A stretch of 64,000 nucleotides of DNA from positions 331,414 to 395,413 of the forward strand of contig NZ_JBPPLY010000002.1 in NCBI RefSeq assembly GCF_051535215.1, in the 5' to 3' direction. The translations under genes and the position numbers were made by a program. This DNA is from Nitrobacter sp051535215 (GTDB lineage: Bacteria > Pseudomonadota > Alphaproteobacteria > Rhizobiales > Xanthobacteraceae). Shown here piece after piece: positions 61,313 to 64,000 of the stretch. The first letter of the stretch is position 1. Each line of letters starts with the position of its first letter. The notes under the pieces were generated by a model that had not been told where the DNA came from, made no database searches, and was given only the letters and a program-made list of their open reading frames with translations.

Positions 61313-63346
61313 CTATTGCTGCGGCTGTATCGGGGCAGGTGGGGCCGGAGCCATCGATGCAGGCGGGAGCGCGAGCGGCGCCAGCGGTTCGCCCGTTACC
61401 TCGCTGCCGTCTGCTGCATTGAGATGCAGTTCGGCCTCGACCGCAGGCAGCGCCGCGTCCGCCATCGCGGCATGGCCTTCTGCGGTGGGATGGATCGCGC
61501 CGCCGTAGACGGCGGAGAGCAGGCCCCATGTCGCGTCATGGATGTCGGAGGGCTGCATCGATGCGGGCAGCGCCTGCGGATAGGTCATCGCCGTGAAGTA
61601 GCTGTCGTTGGCGTCGCGAATCCAGCGTGCGCGCGGCAGATAGGCGCGGAAGTCGCTCGCCGGCTGCCCGCAGGTCATGGGCTGCTGCGGCGCCGCCACG
61701 ATGTCGCTGACGAAGCTGTCGCCCCTGGCCGAGAAACATGCGCGATCGAATTCGGGATCGTTGGCGGAGCGCGCGCAAAATCCGTGATCGGCGAACGCCG
61801 TCTGATGCGCCGCGACGAACGTCATGCGGTCGCTGTCGGGATCGCGGCAGATCACGCCGGATTGGCAGAGCGCGATCGCCTTCAGCCGCGGCAGGAATTC
61901 GTTCTGGACGTAGCCTGTGACCTCGGCGAGCCGTCGCGGGTCGGCGTTGAACGAGGGATGCACGTCGAAGCCGGCCTTCCCGCCGGTACAGGGCGCGCCG
62001 CCGTTGGCCAGCGCCGGATTGGCGTAGGAGACGAACACCACGCGCGACAGGTCGTTGCCCACCAGAGGCTTCAATGCGGCGCGGAGCTTGCCGAAAGATT
62101 GCGGCAGGTCGCGCACGAGGCCGGATCGTGAATCGTCGACCGACTCGATCAGGCCGCCGCGCTTGAATAACGCGCGCTCGGTCGGCGCGTCGACGATGAC
62201 GTCGGAGACGAGGCCGGAGAAATTGATGTCGTTGGCGCCGATGGTGAGCAGCACGAGATCGAGCTTGCGGTCCGGCTGGCGGCGCTTCGCAGCCGCAAGC
62301 GCGTCGCGTAGTTCGGCGATCTGGCCGTTGACGGTGCCCTGACACTTGGCCGAGGACAGGCATTCGCGCGCGCGCTGCGAACCGAGCAGGCCGTCGGGGA
62401 TACTGGCGCCAGTGCAGGCGAGCGGCAGGTAGGTCACCGCAATGTGCGGATATCGTACCGCGAGCGCAAGCGCGGTGCGGGTCTGATAGCTGTAGAGCGA
62501 GCGATGGCAGGCCGCGTTCAGCCAGAGCGCGCCATAGTGCTGCCAGGTCTGGAGCGGGCCGGCGGTGCCGCAGGCACGGCCGCCTTTGTATCCCGCGCGG
62601 CTCGGCCGGTAATACTCGTCCGCCGCGCCGCCGAGATAGGAGCGGAAGCAGAAGCCTTCGTCCGACAGCGCAATGGCGCGGTCCGGATTGCCTTCGCCTG
62701 AGGCGATGGAATCGCCGAGACCGGCGATGAGGACGTCGCGCACCTTGATCTGGGTCATCAGGCGCTGCGGTGCGTCGCTCCCGCTCGTGACATCGACCGT
62801 GGCATTGGTGGCGCGGCCATAGCGGGCGCGGAAGTCGATCGGCTCGGCGCAGTCCTGCGTCGTGGTGCGCGGGCCGTCGCCGTCGTCGAACGACCAGGCG
62901 CATACCGCACCGACCGGAATCGCGCCGGTCAGTCGCACGGTGACCGGATGCTCCGTCGGCGTCAGGTAGCTTTCCTTGATCTTGTCTCTGGTGCAGGGTT
63001 CGCTGATGTGGCCGCCGAGATCGATGCAAAGCCGGTTCACGGCGTTGCGGGCCCAGCCGCGGCCGTCGCTTTGTAGTTCCAGCGCCTGCTCGGCTGCGAG
63101 GATGCTCTGGTTGCGTTCGGTGGCGACGTGGATCTGGAAATCGCGCTCCTCGCGGAACAGTCGGAAACGGTTACGAACCTCCCACGAGATCTCCATTCCG
63201 CCGGCAGGCTGGCTCTGGACCGATGTGGCCGGACGGTATGGGTCGGGCTCATCGGGCGCGGGCTGCGCGACTGCGTGCTGCGCGGCGAGCATGCCGAGAA
63301 AAATCAGGATGATGCGGGCGAGGGAGGAGACGGAAGTGCGAGCCAT
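61313..63346 (-). CDS. Secreted SGNH/GDSL hydrolase family protein
   Basis: A 677-residue exported protein. The ATG at 63346 gives a good signal peptide (MARTSVSSLARIILIFLGML, cleavage near AVAQ). A 200-residue N-terminal part, with SWSFDD-like CAWSFDDGDGP that resembles a PKD-type fold, precedes the hydrolase domain with the nucleophile block GLGDSIASGEGNPD, the GANDINFSG block and the C-terminal HPTAEGHAAMADAA block with the catalytic histidine. Many cysteines suggest disulfides in the periplasm. The substrate (ester, lipid or acetylated polysaccharide) is unknown. A longer in-frame opening to 63592 would overlap the next gene. Confidence 0.85.
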   Translation of the reverse strand: MARTSVSSLARIILIFLGMLAAQHAVAQPAPDEPDPYRPATSVQSQPAGGMEISWEVRNRFRLFREERDFQIHVATERNQSILAAEQALELQSDGRGWARNAVNRLCIDLGGHISEPCTRDKIKESYLTPTEHPVTVRLTGAIPVGAVCAWSFDDGDGPRTTTQDCAEPIDFRARYGRATNATVDVTSGSDAPQRLMTQIKVRDVLIAGLGDSIASGEGNPDRAIALSDEGFCFRSYLGGAADEYYRPSRAGYKGGRACGTAGPLQTWQHYGALWLNAACHRSLYSYQTRTALALAVRYPHIAVTYLPLACTGASIPDGLLGSQRARECLSSAKCQGTVNGQIAELRDALAAAKRRQPDRKLDLVLLTIGANDINFSGLVSDVIVDAPTERALFKRGGLIESVDDSRSGLVRDLPQSFGKLRAALKPLVGNDLSRVVFVSYANPALANGGAPCTGGKAGFDVHPSFNADPRRLAEVTGYVQNEFLPRLKAIALCQSGVICRDPDSDRMTFVAAHQTAFADHGFCARSANDPEFDRACFSARGDSFVSDIVAAPQQPMTCGQPASDFRAYLPRARWIRDANDSYFTAMTYPQALPASMQPSDIHDATWGLLSAVYGGAIHPTAEGHAAMADAALPAVEAELHLNAADGSEVTGEPLAPLALPPASMAPAPPAPIQPQQ

Positions 63347-63488
63347 GAGGAGTTTTGACGCGATAGTTTTGGCGGAAATAAGAGGAAGTCGTCGATGGTG
63401 GCGATGGATGAAGCGAATGTGACGGGCGAATGATCGCTGGTCGCGACCGGGACCAGCGTTGCGGCCGGCAGGTTCGCGTGGCGTCGGA

Positions 63489-64000
63489 TCAGTCCTGCGA
63501 GACCCGCGTCTTGACCGCGGGCGGCGGCGCTGCCGTGTTGTCCGCAGCGGTGTCGCAGCGGCTACCGCTGTCGTGGACATTGTCGCCGCCATGGCCGTTA
63601 ATCAAGCGGCGCCGTTGCCAGGGCTGCACGACGTTGAGCCAAAGCTCGCGCGCGCCCATGATGGTGATCGCAAGGGCGAAGGGAATCATGAAATACAGCA
63701 TGCGGTATACGAGGAGCGTCGCCAGCAACTCCTCCTTGCCGAACTGCGGCAAGGCTACCAGCATCGCTGCGTCGAAGACGCCCAGGCTTCCGGGGGCGTG
63801 GCTGGCAAAGCCGAGCAGGGTTGCCAGAATGAAGACCACCGATACCGAGACGAAGTCGATCGGCGGCTGCGCGGGCATCAGCAGGTACATCGCCGAAGCG
63901 CAGAAGCCCAGATCGACGACGCCGATCAGGATTTGCACGAAGGTCAGCGGCGCCGACGGCATCACGACTTTCCAGCCGTTCTGCCCAAGCTCGCGGCGGT
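63489..64000 (-). CDS. UPF0104/LPG synthase TM-family membrane protein, C-terminal part (5' end outside window)
   Basis: The frame runs on past the window edge at 64000, so only about 170 C-terminal residues are present, including RRELGQNGWKVVMPSAPLTF before the first internal start. Four hydrophobic segments and the motif FASHAPGSLGVFDAAMLVAL with LVYRMLYFMIPFA are typical of the family seen also at 33695-34654. The last 35 residues are polar and low-complexity. The gene lies 142 bases upstream of the GDSL hydrolase on the same strand. Confidence 0.85.
   Translation of the reverse strand, partial: RRELGQNGWKVVMPSAPLTFVQILIGVVDLGFCASAMYLLMPAQPPIDFVSVSVVFILATLLGFASHAPGSLGVFDAAMLVALPQFGKEELLATLLVYRMLYFMIPFALAITIMGARELWLNVVQPWQRRRLINGHGGDNVHDSGSRCDTAADNTAAPPPAVKTRVSQD

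Noticed and set aside
63347..63592. 82-residue N-terminal extension of the GDSL hydrolase
   Set aside because: It would overlap the upstream membrane-protein gene and would bury the clear signal peptide at 63346.

Overview
The window is a GC-rich (estimated by eye, low-to-mid 60s percent) alphaproteobacterial chromosome segment, most likely from the Bradyrhizobium / Rhodopseudomonas / Nitrobacter / Afipia family. The reasons are the order dcw cluster - lpxC - bamD - recN - ligA, an FtsZ with a very long C-terminal linker, a thioredoxin-reductase-type ferredoxin-NADP reductase, a giant apolipoprotein-like membrane protein resembling the Rhizobiales growth-pole ring protein, and many short dispersed palindromes of the kind that litter these genomes. 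No rRNA, tRNA, CRISPR array, prophage or intact insertion sequence was seen.

Layout. Bases 1-15.4 kb hold the peptidoglycan and division (dcw) cluster, all on +: murE (3' part), murF, mraY, murD, ftsW, murG, murC, murB, ddl, ftsQ, ftsA, ftsZ. From 15.7 to 22.5 kb come lpxC, bamD, recN, a small GIY-YIG gene (-) boxed between inverted palindromes, and ligA. From 22.7 to 41.4 kb lies an envelope-sugar region: an FAH-family hydrolase, an MsbA-like ABC exporter, galE, the heptose genes waaC, waaF, hldD and hldE, a WbpM-like dehydratase, a membrane flippase-like protein, a UDP-glucuronate epimerase, manC, a Gfo/Idh dehydrogenase and DegT aminotransferase pair that fits gnnA/gnnB, and murJ. From 41.5 to 48.5 kb is a mixed region: an orphan molybdenum hydroxylase subunit, a YunG-like protein, a secreted CHRD protein, an array of four palindromes, a lone Lrp/AsnC ligand domain, thiD, an LpxH-like phosphatase and a GT4 glycosyltransferase. 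From 48.5 to 64 kb: a hypothetical gene carrying a palindromic insertion, a dipeptide epimerase, an Mla-type lipid transport operon (mlaE-mlaF-mlaD), the giant coiled-coil protein, an Hpt protein, ferredoxin and its reductase, a GDSL/SGNH hydrolase, and a partial UPF0104-type membrane protein.

How the genes work together. Most of the window serves the cell envelope: the MurC-F enzymes, MraY, MurG, MurJ and FtsW make, flip and polymerise lipid II, while FtsQ, FtsA and FtsZ place the septum. LpxC, the probable GnnA/GnnB, Hld/Waa, the MsbA-like exporter, BamD and Mla build and maintain the outer membrane. The giant protein next to an Hpt protein may tie envelope growth to a cell pole.

The most unusual content is not a protein system but the palindromes. 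One family has units of 76-79 bp bounded by CTAG, with stems that covary between units. It forms a four-unit array at 44.95-45.29 kb, an inverted and decayed two-unit copy at 28.8 kb that keeps the unit order, and a copy that starts at the bamD stop codon. A second family, found between genes at 22.6 and 29.0 kb, also occurs as a 96-nt in-frame segment inside a protein-coding gene at 48.9 kb. All assignments rest on reading motifs and gene order; no database search was run.
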